DNA of 64,000 nucleotides from an uncultured Paracoccaceae bacterium (lineage in GTDB: Bacteria; Pseudomonadota; Alphaproteobacteria; Rhodobacterales; Rhodobacteraceae), in NCBI GenBank assembly GCA_947489705.1, contig CANLEQ010000009.1, positions 79,996-143,995 of the forward strand. The letters run 5' to 3'. Positions within the stretch are counted from its first letter, which is position 1. Every line of letters begins with the position of its first letter. Below the pieces are notes generated by a model. That model was not told the DNA's origin and ran no database searches. It saw only the letters and a program-made list of their open reading frames with translations. The translations under genes were made by a program, and so were the position numbers. Shown here piece after piece: positions 37,837 to 46,673 of the stretch.

Positions 37837-39347
37837 CCACCTGGGAAGGTCTGCTCTACGGCATCGGCTTCGCGCTTCAGCCCGGCGTGCTGGTCTATTG
37901 CGTGCTCGGGGTCGTTCTGGGCACCTTCGTGGGCGTGCTGCCGGGCATCGGCGCCATGGCGGCGATCTCGCTCCTGCTGCCGGTCACGTACTACATCACC
38001 CCCGAGGCCGCGCTGATCATGCTGGCGGGCGTCTATTACGGGGCCCAGTATGGCGGCGCCGTGGCCTCGATCCTGATGCGATTGCCCGGCACGCCGCAAT
38101 CGGCTGTCACCGCGCTCGACGGGTATCCGATGGTGCGGGAGGGACGCACCGGCGTCGCCCTTTTTGCCGCGATGGCCTCGTCCTTTGCCGGGTCGGTCAT
38201 CGGCATCGCGGTCCTCGTGATGCTGGCCGGATGGCTCTCGACCGCGGCGACCGCCTTCGGCGCGGCGGATTACGCGGCGATGATGATCCTCGGGCTCGTC
38301 GCCGCCTCGACCATCGGCACGGGTCAGTTCGCCAAGGGCTTCGCGATGGTGACGCTGGGGCTGCTTCTGGGATGCGTCGGGACGGACGTGAATTCGGGCG
38401 TGCAGCGTTTCACCTTCGGCCAGACCGAGCTTCTCGACGGGATCAACCTCGTCGCGCTGGCGATGGGTCTCTTCGGGGTGGCCGAGGTGGTGGCCAACGT
38501 GCAGGACCCCGATCGGCAGGGGGTGGTCGAACGGATCGGGTTCCGCCGCATGCTGCCGGCATGGGCCGATCTGCGGCAGATGGGGTGGCCCACCTTGCGC
38601 GGCGGCGCGCTCGGCAGCTTCTTCGGGGCCCTGCCGGGAACGGGCTCCACGCTGTCGTCCTTCCTGAGCTACGCGATGGAGCGGCGGGTCGCGCGGCGCC
38701 CGGAACGGTTCGGCAAGGGGGCGATCGAAGGCGTCGCGGGTCCGGAATCGGCCAACAACGCGGCGGCCATCACCGCGTTCGTCCCGACACTGACGCTCGG
38801 CATTCCGGGCGATCCGATCATGGCCCTGATGCTGGGTGCGCTGGTGATCCACGGCATCCAGCCCGGGCCCCTGATGCTCGAGGCGCGCCCCGAAATGTTC
38901 TGGGGGCTGGTGGCCAGTTTCGGGATCGGCAACCTACTGCTGCTGATCCTCAATCTGCCGCTCATCGGAATCTGGGTGGCGATGCTGCGCATCCCGTTCC
39001 GCTGGCTCTATCCCGCGATCCTCGTGTTCGTCTGTCTCGGCGTCTATTCGGTTCGGGGGCTGACCTTCGACATCGTCGCGGTCGCCGCGATCGGGCTGGC
39101 GGGATACTTGCTGGCGCTTGCCGCGTTCAGCCCCGCGCTGCTGCTGCTCGGGTTCGTGCTCGGCCCGCTGATCGAGACCAATCTGCGCCGCGCGCTTCTC
39201 ATCTCGCGCGGAGATCCGATGGTCTTTCTCGAGCGTCCCATTTCGGCCGTCTTCGTCGTCGCGACGATCGCGCTCCTCCTGCTGTCGCTCTGGCAGGCCT
39301 GGCGACAACGGCGGAACGCGCGGGCGGATCGGCGGGAGGCGGCCTGA
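37833..39347 (+). CDS. tctA: Tripartite tricarboxylate transporter large permease (TctA)
   Basis: Ion-coupled transport subunit, 504 residues, about 11-12 helices. Diagnostic motifs: GTFVGVLPGIGAMAAISLLL near 30, GVYYGAQYGGAVASILMRLP with GTPQSAVTALDGYPM near 80, a second Gly-rich loop GSFFGALPGTGSTLSSFLSY near 270, GPESANNAAAITAFVPTLTL near 310 and GIPGDPIMALMLGALVIHG. The two similar loops reflect the internal repeat of the family. ATG 37833 is fixed by overlap with tctB. Confidence 0.94.
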   Translation: MTTWEGLLYGIGFALQPGVLVYCVLGVVLGTFVGVLPGIGAMAAISLLLPVTYYITPEAALIMLAGVYYGAQYGGAVASILMRLPGTPQSAVTALDGYPMVREGRTGVALFAAMASSFAGSVIGIAVLVMLAGWLSTAATAFGAADYAAMMILGLVAASTIGTGQFAKGFAMVTLGLLLGCVGTDVNSGVQRFTFGQTELLDGINLVALAMGLFGVAEVVANVQDPDRQGVVERIGFRRMLPAWADLRQMGWPTLRGGALGSFFGALPGTGSTLSSFLSYAMERRVARRPERFGKGAIEGVAGPESANNAAAITAFVPTLTLGIPGDPIMALMLGALVIHGIQPGPLMLEARPEMFWGLVASFGIGNLLLLILNLPLIGIWVAMLRIPFRWLYPAILVFVCLGVYSVRGLTFDIVAVAAIGLAGYLLALAAFSPALLLLGFVLGPLIETNLRRALLISRGDPMVFLERPISAVFVVATIALLLLSLWQAWRQRRNARADRREAA

Positions 39348-39377
39348 CGCCCGAGGGGGTCATGCCCCACCGGACCG

Positions 39378-40016
39378 CTACTGGGCGAATTTGCGGCGCG
39401 CGGCGCTCAGCGAGGCGGGTTCGGGCAAGCCGCGCGGGGTATAGGCGTCCTCGACCCCGCCGCCCAGGCCGGTGGCGATCGGAAGAACGCCGCCCCAGCT
39501 CCCGCCCTCGATATCCGTCGCGTCGTCGTTCGGCGGGCCCGTCCGGACCTTGGCGCTGGCATGCTCTATCTCGATGGCCACCACGCCCGTGGCCTTGCGC
39601 TCCTGCGCGGTCATGGCGCGGATCTCTTTGCTGCGCGCCGGCAGAAGGTGGTCGACGATGGCATCGAGCGCCGCGTCGGCCTCCGGTCCGTCCACGAGGC
39701 GGGCGGTTCCGTGGACGATCGCCGTGCGGTGGTTCATCGAGTGGTGAAAGCCCGACCGCGCCGCGACGATACCCGTGAGGATCGTCACAGTCATGCAGAC
39801 CGGCACCCGGTCGAGCCCGGCGATCCGGGTCTTCGAGGCGCCGTGAAGGTAGATCGTCCCGCCGACCCGAGCATAGGCCATGGGCATGACCATGGGACGG
39901 TCCGCGTCGATGAACCCGACATGGCCAACGAGGCCGGCATCGAGAATCGCCTCGACGGTTTCGGTGTCATAGCGCGCGGTCTTCGACTGCCTGGCGCGGG
40001 CATAGCGGGGCTGCAT
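39378..40016 (-). CDS. Pyridoxamine 5'-phosphate oxidase-family FMN-binding protein
   Basis: Split-barrel flavoprotein of the PNPOx-like superfamily (FMN_bind_2/NimA-like branch), 212 residues. Support: GHVGFIDADRPMVMPMAYAR near 30, GTIYLHGASKTRIAGL, VCMTVTILTG, FHHSMNHRTAIVHGTARLV, KVRTGPPNDDATD near 155. It is divergent from a MocR/PdxR-type regulator across only 74 bp, a frequent pairing, so it is probably the regulator's target. Its reaction is unknown; a role in B6 or flavin-linked redox chemistry is only suggested by family and neighbour. Confidence 0.85.
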   Translation of the reverse strand: MQPRYARARQSKTARYDTETVEAILDAGLVGHVGFIDADRPMVMPMAYARVGGTIYLHGASKTRIAGLDRVPVCMTVTILTGIVAARSGFHHSMNHRTAIVHGTARLVDGPEADAALDAIVDHLLPARSKEIRAMTAQERKATGVVAIEIEHASAKVRTGPPNDDATDIEGGSWGGVLPIATGLGGGVEDAYTPRGLPEPASLSAARRKFAQ

Positions 40017-40056
40017 GGTGGCTTCCTTCGATTGACTTCCCCTCCGCTACCTGCCG

Positions 40057-40081
40057 AAGTGGATCGCGCAAAGATCCAGTT
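40057..40081. promoter_or_regulatory. Candidate MocR operator: imperfect inverted repeat
   Basis: AAGTGGATC-N7-GATCCAGTT, 8 of 9 positions paired, ten bp before the mocR start and within the 74-bp divergent promoter shared with the PNPOx-like gene. AACTGGATC resembles half-sites of MocR-type regulators. Confidence 0.4.
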
Positions 40082-40090
40082 GCGGGCGAA

Positions 40091-41554
40091 ATGACCAGAC
40101 CACTTTTACTGACGCCGATATGCCGCCCCGAGCCGGGTCGATCCGATGCGCTGGCCGTGCAGGTCTATCGCGACCTGCTCGCGGCGATCCGGGATGGCCG
40201 CATCGCCCGGGGCAGCCGCCTTCCCTCGAGCCGGGCCGCGGCGTCGGAACTCGGCCTTTCGCGCAGCACGGTCAACGTCGCATACGATCTTCTCAGGGCC
40301 GAAGGCGTCGTCGCCATTCGCCGCGGTGCCGCGCCGTGCGTCACTTCCCCGTCCGAGCCCCGCAAGCCCCTGGCGGATCGCGAAGCGGTCCGCGCGTCGG
40401 AGCGCGGGCGTCGTCTCGCCGGGACCCCGCGCGGCGTGGCTCTGGCGGGGCCCTCCGGGACGATGGCGCCCGGCGAGCCGAGCGAGAGCCTCTTTCCCGC
40501 CGACGAATGGGGGCGGTCCCTGCGCCGCGCGGCCCGCCGGTCGCACGGGCCGATCGCCTCCTATGCCGAGCCCTACGGCCATCGGGACCTGCGACAGATC
40601 CTGTCCGAGCGGCTGGCAAGCGACCGCGGCCTGTCGGTCGATCCGGAGCGGATCCTGATCACGCCCGGGACGCAGGCAAGCCTGGCGCTGGCCGCGCATC
40701 TTACGACCGACCCCGGAGACCTGGCGGCGATCGAGGATCCCGGCCATCTCGGCGCGCGCGCCGCATTCCACGGCGCGGGCCTGCGGCTCGCGTCGCTGCC
40801 GGTGGATGCGGAAGGGGCCCGGGCCAACGCGGTGCCGCCGGAGGCGCGGCTCGTCTATGTCACGCCCTCGAACCAGTATCCGCTGGGCGTGCGGCTCTCC
40901 CACGCGCGCCGCATGGCGCTTCTCGACCGGGCGCGGGCGATCGGCGCCGTGATCCTCGAAGACGATTACGACAGCGAATTCCTCTGGCGCGGGCGCGAGA
41001 TCGCGGCGCTTGCCGCCGAAGCGCCGGAGGGCCGCGTGATCTATACCGGATCGGCCTCGAAGGTCCTCCTGCCGGCGCTCAGGATCGGCTGGATGGTGGC
41101 GCCGTCCGACATGATCGACGTCTTCCGGGCCGCGCAACGCAACCTGGGGCTTCTCGCCAACCTCCATACGCAGATCGCCCTTGCCGACATGATGCGTTCG
41201 GGGCGCTATCGCGCGCAGCTGAGCCGGATCGCGCGGGTCTACGAGGCGCGCGGCCATGCGCTGGCGGCGGCCCTCTCGGCCATCGAGGGCGTCGCCGTGC
41301 GGGAGCCGGACGGCGGCGTCCAGATCACCGCGCGGTTCACGGAGGGGGATCCCGAGGCGCACGTCGTTGCCGCTTTGTCCGCGACGGGGTTCGCACCCAC
41401 CCGCCTTTCCCTCTATTGCAATGGCGAAAAACGATCCGGCCTCGTGATCGGCTTCGCGGATGCGACGCCCGAGCGGATTGACGCCTTCGCCCGGACATTG
41501 AGCCGGGCACTGAAAGAAGCCCCCCTCCCCGCGCGAAGCGGCATTCGCGACTGA
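40091..41554 (+). CDS. MocR/PdxR family transcriptional regulator (GntR HTH + PLP aminotransferase-like domain)
   Basis: PLP-binding regulator, 487 residues. An N-terminal winged helix-turn-helix (20-85: AIRDGRIARGSRLPSSRAAA, LGLSRSTVNVAYDLLRAEG) is joined by a ~50-residue linker to a fold-type I aminotransferase domain. That domain has ILITPGTQASLALAA near 195, EDPGHLGARAAF, VTPSNQYPLGVRLS, EDDYDSEF (Asp that contacts PLP) and the PLP lysine in YTGSASKVLLPALRIGWMV near 330. Such proteins sense PLP or an aminated ligand. The target is likely the divergent PNPOx-like gene and possibly itself. Confidence 0.9.
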   Translation: MTRPLLLTPICRPEPGRSDALAVQVYRDLLAAIRDGRIARGSRLPSSRAAASELGLSRSTVNVAYDLLRAEGVVAIRRGAAPCVTSPSEPRKPLADREAVRASERGRRLAGTPRGVALAGPSGTMAPGEPSESLFPADEWGRSLRRAARRSHGPIASYAEPYGHRDLRQILSERLASDRGLSVDPERILITPGTQASLALAAHLTTDPGDLAAIEDPGHLGARAAFHGAGLRLASLPVDAEGARANAVPPEARLVYVTPSNQYPLGVRLSHARRMALLDRARAIGAVILEDDYDSEFLWRGREIAALAAEAPEGRVIYTGSASKVLLPALRIGWMVAPSDMIDVFRAAQRNLGLLANLHTQIALADMMRSGRYRAQLSRIARVYEARGHALAAALSAIEGVAVREPDGGVQITARFTEGDPEAHVVAALSATGFAPTRLSLYCNGEKRSGLVIGFADATPERIDAFARTLSRALKEAPLPARSGIRD

Positions 41555-41643
41555 TCCGACGCAGAGAAAGGGACAATGCTCGCGGCGCCCGAGGCGGCGG
41601 GCGGGGAACAGGCGGCTTGCCCTCCGCTCAGCTTCCCCGTGGC

Positions 41644-42270
41644 CTAATCGGTCAGATGGGCGAGATAGAAGGCGAGCGTGTCGATATCCTCGTCCGAGAG
41701 GGGCTCCGCGATTTCCACCATGGCCGCACGCGCGCCGATCCGTCGCTCCGTCTTGTAGTCATGAAGCGCCTTGGCGAGGTAATCCTCGTGCTGGTTGCGC
41801 AAGGGCGGCATCTGGCTGCCGCCGAGATACTCCGCGCCATGGCAGGACCCGCACCGATGCTCCTCCGCCAGCGCGGCACCGGCTTCCATCCGTTGCGCGT
41901 CGGGCGTGCCTTCGGAGGGCGCGGGGCGGGTCAATTCGGCGATCCAGTCCGAGGCGGCGCGCAAATCGTCGTCGGACATGTCCTCCACCATCGAGGACAT
42001 GATCGCGTTCTCGCGGTCGCCTTCGCGGAATGCCACGAGCTGGAGCAGGGCGTAATACGCGTCGATGCCGCCGAGGGCCGGAGCCTCCTGCATCGCTTCC
42101 GCATCGCCGACGCCGTGGCAGTCGGCGCATTGCTCTTTCCGTTCCTCGAAGATTTCCTGGGTCATGGCCGGCCCCGCCGCAAGGCCGAGGCAGCCGAGTA
42201 GGACCAGCCGGGGCAGGCATGGCCCGGGACGCTGCCCGGGCCATGCTGCGCGTGCCTTACTGGGCGCCAT
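41644..42270 (-). CDS. Periplasmic diheme cytochrome c
   Basis: Electron carrier of 208 residues with an N-terminal export signal (hydrophobic LPRLVLLGCLGLAAGPAMT). Two c-type haem sites, CADCHG near residue 49 and CGSCHG near 140, mark two cytochrome c domains, each ending with a helix-rich segment (e.g. DTLAFYLAHLTD). Met residues in SQMPPLRNQ and elsewhere could serve as distal ligands. The ATG overlaps the sorbosone-dehydrogenase-like gene by 14 bp. It is co-transcribed with that PQQ-type enzyme and the fused PQQ dehydrogenase upstream and probably takes electrons from the former. Confidence 0.9.
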   Translation of the reverse strand: MAPSKARAAWPGQRPGPCLPRLVLLGCLGLAAGPAMTQEIFEERKEQCADCHGVGDAEAMQEAPALGGIDAYYALLQLVAFREGDRENAIMSSMVEDMSDDDLRAASDWIAELTRPAPSEGTPDAQRMEAGAALAEEHRCGSCHGAEYLGGSQMPPLRNQHEDYLAKALHDYKTERRIGARAAMVEIAEPLSDEDIDTLAFYLAHLTD

Positions 42271-43465
42271 CGTAGCTCACGCGCCAGATCGCCCCGTTCC
42301 AGTCGTCGGAGACCAGCATCGAGCCGTCGGGCATGAGGGCCACGTCGACCGGACGGCCGACATACTGGTTGTCCTGGATGAAACCGGTCAGGAACGGCTC
42401 GGTCCGCTCGATCCCGGTCTCCCCGTCGAGATAGGCCACGGCGACTTCGGCGCCTTCCTTCTGGGTCCGGTTCCACGGGCCGTGCTTGGCGATGAAGATC
42501 TCGCCCCGGTATTCCTCGGGGAACATGTCGCCCTGGTAGAACCGCATGCCGAGCGGCGCCGTGTGCGGCCCGAGCAGCGCGACCGGATCGGTGAACTCGC
42601 TGCATTCGTGGCCCCAGCCGAACTCGGGATCGGTGAAGGTCCCGTTATGGCAGTACGGGAACCCGAAATCCTGTCCCTCTTCGGTCAGGACGTTCAGCTC
42701 GTCCTCCGGAATATCCTCGGAGAGCCAGTCGCGCTGGTTGTCGGTGAACCAGAGGTCCTCGGTCTCGGGGTTCCAGTCGAAGCCCACGGTATTGCGCATG
42801 CCGGTCAGGATCGGCTCCGCCCCGCTGCCGTCGAGCTCCATGCGGCGGATCTCGCCGAAACCCTCTTCGCGGGCGCAGATGTTGCATGGCGAGGAGTTCG
42901 AGACGTAGAGCTTCTCGTCCGGCCCCACGGCGAGAAAACGCCAGCCATGCGGACGCGGCTCGCCCAGCTCGGAATAGATTTCCCTGAGCTCCGGCGGATT
43001 GTCGAGGCTCTCCATGATGTTCTCGGCCACGGAGATCCTGGTGTGCTCGGCGATGTAGAGGTCGCCGTCATGCAGGGCGATCCCGTTCGGCCAGTCGAGA
43101 TCCTCGTAGATCTTCCGGGGGTCCCCGTCGGGCGGGATCACATAGACGTCGTTGCCTTCCCAATTGCCGACGAAGACGGTTCCGTCATCGGCGACGCGCA
43201 TCGACCGCGCATTGTTCACGCCGGCCGCAAAGACCTCTACGGAGAACCCCTCGGGCGCCTGAAGCTGATCGAGCGGCAACTGATCCTCGGGGGTGGGCAG
43301 CGGTGGCGGCGTCTGCGGGGCGAGCTGCTGCGCGGCTTCGGTTTCGGGCTGTCCCTCGAGCGGTCCGCCCGCTTCCGCATCGTCCTGCGCCCATGCCAAC
43401 TGGGCCGACAGGGCCGCGGAGCCGGCGATGCCAGCCAGCAATGCGCGTCTGATTCCTGATTTCAT
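42257..43465 (-). CDS. PQQ-type soluble aldose/L-sorbosone dehydrogenase-like protein
   Basis: Exported six-blade beta-propeller dehydrogenase of the GSDH/sorbosone dehydrogenase family, 402 residues. Sec signal MKSGIRRALLAGIAGSAALS ends near AWAQ. An acidic Gln/Pro-rich linker (residues 28-62) precedes APEGFSVEVFAAGVNNARSM. Propeller motifs include GTVFVGNWEGNDVYVIP, DLDWPNGIALHDGDLYIAEH (catalytic His region in the family), EPRPHGWRFLAVGPDEKLYV, GMRNTVGFDWNPETEDLWFT and IAKHGPWNRTQKEGAEV. A strong GGGAGGAATGTC ribosome-binding site precedes ATG 43465. The paired cysteines (PCNIC, YCHNG) could form a disulfide. The substrate is unproven. Confidence 0.86.
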   Translation of the reverse strand: MKSGIRRALLAGIAGSAALSAQLAWAQDDAEAGGPLEGQPETEAAQQLAPQTPPPLPTPEDQLPLDQLQAPEGFSVEVFAAGVNNARSMRVADDGTVFVGNWEGNDVYVIPPDGDPRKIYEDLDWPNGIALHDGDLYIAEHTRISVAENIMESLDNPPELREIYSELGEPRPHGWRFLAVGPDEKLYVSNSSPCNICAREEGFGEIRRMELDGSGAEPILTGMRNTVGFDWNPETEDLWFTDNQRDWLSEDIPEDELNVLTEEGQDFGFPYCHNGTFTDPEFGWGHECSEFTDPVALLGPHTAPLGMRFYQGDMFPEEYRGEIFIAKHGPWNRTQKEGAEVAVAYLDGETGIERTEPFLTGFIQDNQYVGRPVDVALMPDGSMLVSDDWNGAIWRVSYDGAQ

Positions 43466-43632
43466 GACATTCCTCCCTTTTTGCCGGGACGCCCGGGGCG
43501 CGTCACCGACGTTTCCTCGACGCCAGTCTTGCCCTTATTCTCACGCAACTCAATTGCTATCCGTCGCATTGCGGGCCCCATCCGACGGCCGGCAAGCCGG
43601 CCACCGCGGGGCACGGATCCGCGCCTCCCCGC

Positions 43633-46254
43633 TCAATCGGCCGTACCTTCGCCCTCCGGAAGGGCATAGGCGATCACGCTGTCGCCGCGTTTGGTCCCGA
43701 GCGAGCCGTGACCCCCGGCGGCGACGAGGAGGTATTGCCGGCCATCCGCCCCCTCGTAGCTCATCGGGGTGGACTGGCCGCCCGCCGGCAGACGCGCGCG
43801 CCAGATCTCGGCGCCGGTGGTGACGTCATAGCCGCGGACGTAATAGTCGAGCGTGCCCGAGATGAAGGCCACGCCGCCCGCGGTCATGACGGGACCGCCG
43901 AGATCCGGCACGCCCATCTCGAACGGCAGCGGGACCGGCGACAGGTCGCGTACGGTGCCGTTTTTACGCATCCACGCGATCTCGCCGGTCCGAAGATCGG
44001 CCCCCGCGACATAGCCCCAGGGCGGCTCCTGGCAGGGCACGCCGAGGAACGACGTGAAGGGCCGCAGTTCGACCGCGTAGGGGGCGCCGAAATTCTCGTT
44101 CAGGGCCGGCAGCGGGCCGTCATTCCCGTCGTTGATGACCAGCGTCTCGTCGTCGGGGCGCGGCACGAGGCGCGAGACGAAGGCAAGGTAGGCGGGCGTT
44201 CCGAACAGGATCTCGCGCTCGGGGTCCACGGCGACGCCGCCCCAGTTGAAGACCCCGAAATTGCCGGGATAGACGAGGGTGCCGTCGAGCGTCGGCGGCG
44301 TATAGCGCCCTTCATAGCGGAACCCGTGGAACGCGATCCGGCAAGCCATCTGGTCGATGATCGTGGCGCCCCACATCTCGCGGCCGCTGAGCGGAGGCGG
44401 ATCGAAGGACAGCGCCGAGACCGGCTGCGTCGGTGCGGTGAAGTCCGGCTCCACCGCGCCCTGCGGCACGTCCACCTCGGTCACCGGAAGGACAGGCTCG
44501 CCGCTCTCGCGGTTCAGTACATAGAGTTCGCCCTGTTTCGTCGGCTGGACCAGGGCGGGCACGCGCTCTCCGTCCACGGTCAGGTCGATCAGCGAGGGCT
44601 GCGAGGGCACGTCGTAGTCCCAGATGTCGTGATGGACGGTCTGGAACACCCAGGCGACGCTGCCATCCTCGAGGTTCAGCGCCAGGACCGAGGAGCTGAA
44701 CCGTTCCGCCGCCTCGTCGCGATTGGCGCCCCATTGATCGGGCGGCTCGTTGCCCATCGGGATGTAGACCATCCCGAGCTCTTCATCGACGGCCGAGATC
44801 GACCAGGTATTGGGCGAGTTCGCGGTGTAGGTCTCGCCGGGCGGGAGCGGCGTGGTGATTTCGGGAGCGCCGGTGTCGAACGCCCAGACGAGCTCTCCGC
44901 TGTCGACGTCGAAGCCTCGGATCACGCCCGACGCCTCGTTGATCGACACGTTGTCGAGCACGGTGCCGCCCACGATGACGAGATCTTCGGTCACGACCAC
45001 GGGCGAGGTGGAATAGTACGAGCCCGGATTGACGTTCGGCATGTTGCGCCAGAGGTCGATCTGTCCGGTTCCACCGCCGAAGCCGGTGCAGACGGCCCCG
45101 GTCTCGAGGTCGAGCGCGATCAGCCGCCCGTCGGCGGTCGGCATGAAGAGCTTGCCGTTGCACGCCTCCGATGTCCGCTCGGCGGTTTCGGCGGCGACGG
45201 GAATGTCCTCGCGGGCGGTATCGTCCGATTGCCGATCCGCCGCGTTCGTCTCGCCCTGGGGCTCGGTCAACGCGCCTTCCTCGGACAGGTCGTCGGCCGG
45301 TGCCACCGGGCCGGTGGTCTCGATGTCATCGCTCGCCTCGGTTTGCAGCGCGGCGGCCGGTGCGTCTGCCGCGGTATCGACGGCACCGGGCGGCTGGTAG
45401 GACAATCCGCGGCAGGTGAGATGCTGGAGCGCGAGTTCGCCCAGAATCTCGGGCGTGAACCGCCAGGCTTCTTCCCCGGTGGTGGCGTCGATGGCCACGA
45501 CCGATTGATGCGGCGTGCAGAGATAGAGCCGCTCGCCGATCTTGAGCGGCGTCACCTCGAACGTGGTCTCGGTCGGATCGCCCGGCTGGCTTTCGTCGCC
45601 GGTGTGATAGTGCCAGGCGACCTCGAGTTGGTCGACATTCTCGGGCGTTATCTGGTCGAGCGGGGAATAGCGCTGGCCCCACCCGGTACGGCCATAGGCA
45701 TGCCAGTCGCCCTCCGGGATCTCGGGCCCGGTCGACGCGATCTCGTCCTCGCCCCGCGCATCGGGCAACGTGCCGGCGATCGCGTGCGGGTCGGTGAACC
45801 ACGAGACCACCGCCACCACCAGCGCGACCGACAGCGCCGCGGTCAACGCGACGCCCGAACCGCGCAGCAGGCCGGGATGTCCGGCACGCGCCGCGTCGGG
45901 ATGGATGCCCGCATCCGTCCGGCGCCCGAGGCGATGGGTGACGAACGGGCAAAGGAGAAGCGCGCCGATCACGAAGATCACGTCGCCCCGCGCCACCAGG
46001 GGCCACCAGTCGAAGCCCGCTTCCCAAAGCGCCCATGCGAGGGTGCCGAGAACGAAGGCCGCATAGAGCGGCAGCGCCTCCGGGCGGCGCTTCGCAAGAA
46101 GGCCGGCCGTGGCGAGAAAGACGAGCCCTGCGACGAGATAGAACCACGATCCGCCGGCCAGGATCAGCCAGATCCCCCCGGCCGCGAGCACCAGGCCTAT
46201 GACCACCATCACGGCGAGCGTTGCGACGAAGGCGATTGTGCCGATACGGGACAT
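43633..46254 (-). CDS. Membrane-bound PQQ-dependent dehydrogenase, glucose/quinate/shikimate family (fused membrane anchor + propeller)
   Basis: Oxidises a sugar or polyol at the periplasmic face and reduces ubiquinone in the membrane; 873 residues. Residues 1-150 hold four to five helices (TLAVMVVIGLVLAAGGIWLI, GGSWFYLVAGLVFLATAGLL, then WEAGFDWWPLVARGDVIFV). The eight-blade propeller starts near DWHAYGRTGWGQRYSPLDQI. Quinoprotein marks: TCRGLSYQPPG, TWSISAVDEELGMVYIPMGN with the likely catalytic Asp, TVHHDIWDYDVPSQPSLIDL, PTKQGELYVLNRESGEPVLP and a C-terminal LLVAAGGHGSLGTKRGD. Odd: an ~70-residue acidic insert (about residues 285-355) after the TCRGLSYQPPG blade. This probably explains the length excess over E. 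coli Gcd (~796). Substrate (glucose, quinate, other) unresolved. Confidence 0.88.
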   Translation of the reverse strand: MSRIGTIAFVATLAVMVVIGLVLAAGGIWLILAGGSWFYLVAGLVFLATAGLLAKRRPEALPLYAAFVLGTLAWALWEAGFDWWPLVARGDVIFVIGALLLCPFVTHRLGRRTDAGIHPDAARAGHPGLLRGSGVALTAALSVALVVAVVSWFTDPHAIAGTLPDARGEDEIASTGPEIPEGDWHAYGRTGWGQRYSPLDQITPENVDQLEVAWHYHTGDESQPGDPTETTFEVTPLKIGERLYLCTPHQSVVAIDATTGEEAWRFTPEILGELALQHLTCRGLSYQPPGAVDTAADAPAAALQTEASDDIETTGPVAPADDLSEEGALTEPQGETNAADRQSDDTAREDIPVAAETAERTSEACNGKLFMPTADGRLIALDLETGAVCTGFGGGTGQIDLWRNMPNVNPGSYYSTSPVVVTEDLVIVGGTVLDNVSINEASGVIRGFDVDSGELVWAFDTGAPEITTPLPPGETYTANSPNTWSISAVDEELGMVYIPMGNEPPDQWGANRDEAAERFSSSVLALNLEDGSVAWVFQTVHHDIWDYDVPSQPSLIDLTVDGERVPALVQPTKQGELYVLNRESGEPVLPVTEVDVPQGAVEPDFTAPTQPVSALSFDPPPLSGREMWGATIIDQMACRIAFHGFRYEGRYTPPTLDGTLVYPGNFGVFNWGGVAVDPEREILFGTPAYLAFVSRLVPRPDDETLVINDGNDGPLPALNENFGAPYAVELRPFTSFLGVPCQEPPWGYVAGADLRTGEIAWMRKNGTVRDLSPVPLPFEMGVPDLGGPVMTAGGVAFISGTLDYYVRGYDVTTGAEIWRARLPAGGQSTPMSYEGADGRQYLLVAAGGHGSLGTKRGDSVIAYALPEGEGTAD

Positions 46255-46673
46255 CAGCGGATCCTTTCGTGGGTGCCGGCATACGGCGTTCGGTGCGGAA
46301 GGCAGGAATGTTCGCAGATCGGACGTGTCTCATTCGCCTCGGCAGGACATCCGAACGCCGGATGGCGCGGCGCTCTGGGCCAGAGGGTGCGATCCGCAAT
46401 CATGGGGGAGCCGGTCCTTGCACGCCGTACTGACGATTTCGTTATCGCAACATCGCAGCGGGCCGCGCTGTTCCCGAGCCTGCGGTCAATATCTCGGCGC
46501 CTCGTCGGAAATGCCGCAGGCAAAGCCGACGCATCGAATGTCTTGCGTGTATGCGCGATGCCGTTCCGTGGCCGGAAACGACGGAATGATCCCCTTTCCG
46601 GTCGTCGGGCTCTGGTTCGGCTCGGCGGTGCGGCTGGAACGGTATGGGCCGCCCGCGCCGGACGCGGGCTCCG
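46255..46673. other. 419-bp intergenic region before the PQQ dehydrogenase operon
   Basis: It should carry the leftward promoter of the PQQ dehydrogenase operon and any terminator for the HWE kinase gene, which ends at 46674. I find no convincing hairpin, promoter pair or conserved small protein. Open frames here lack ribosome-binding sites and recognisable content. Confidence 0.5.
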
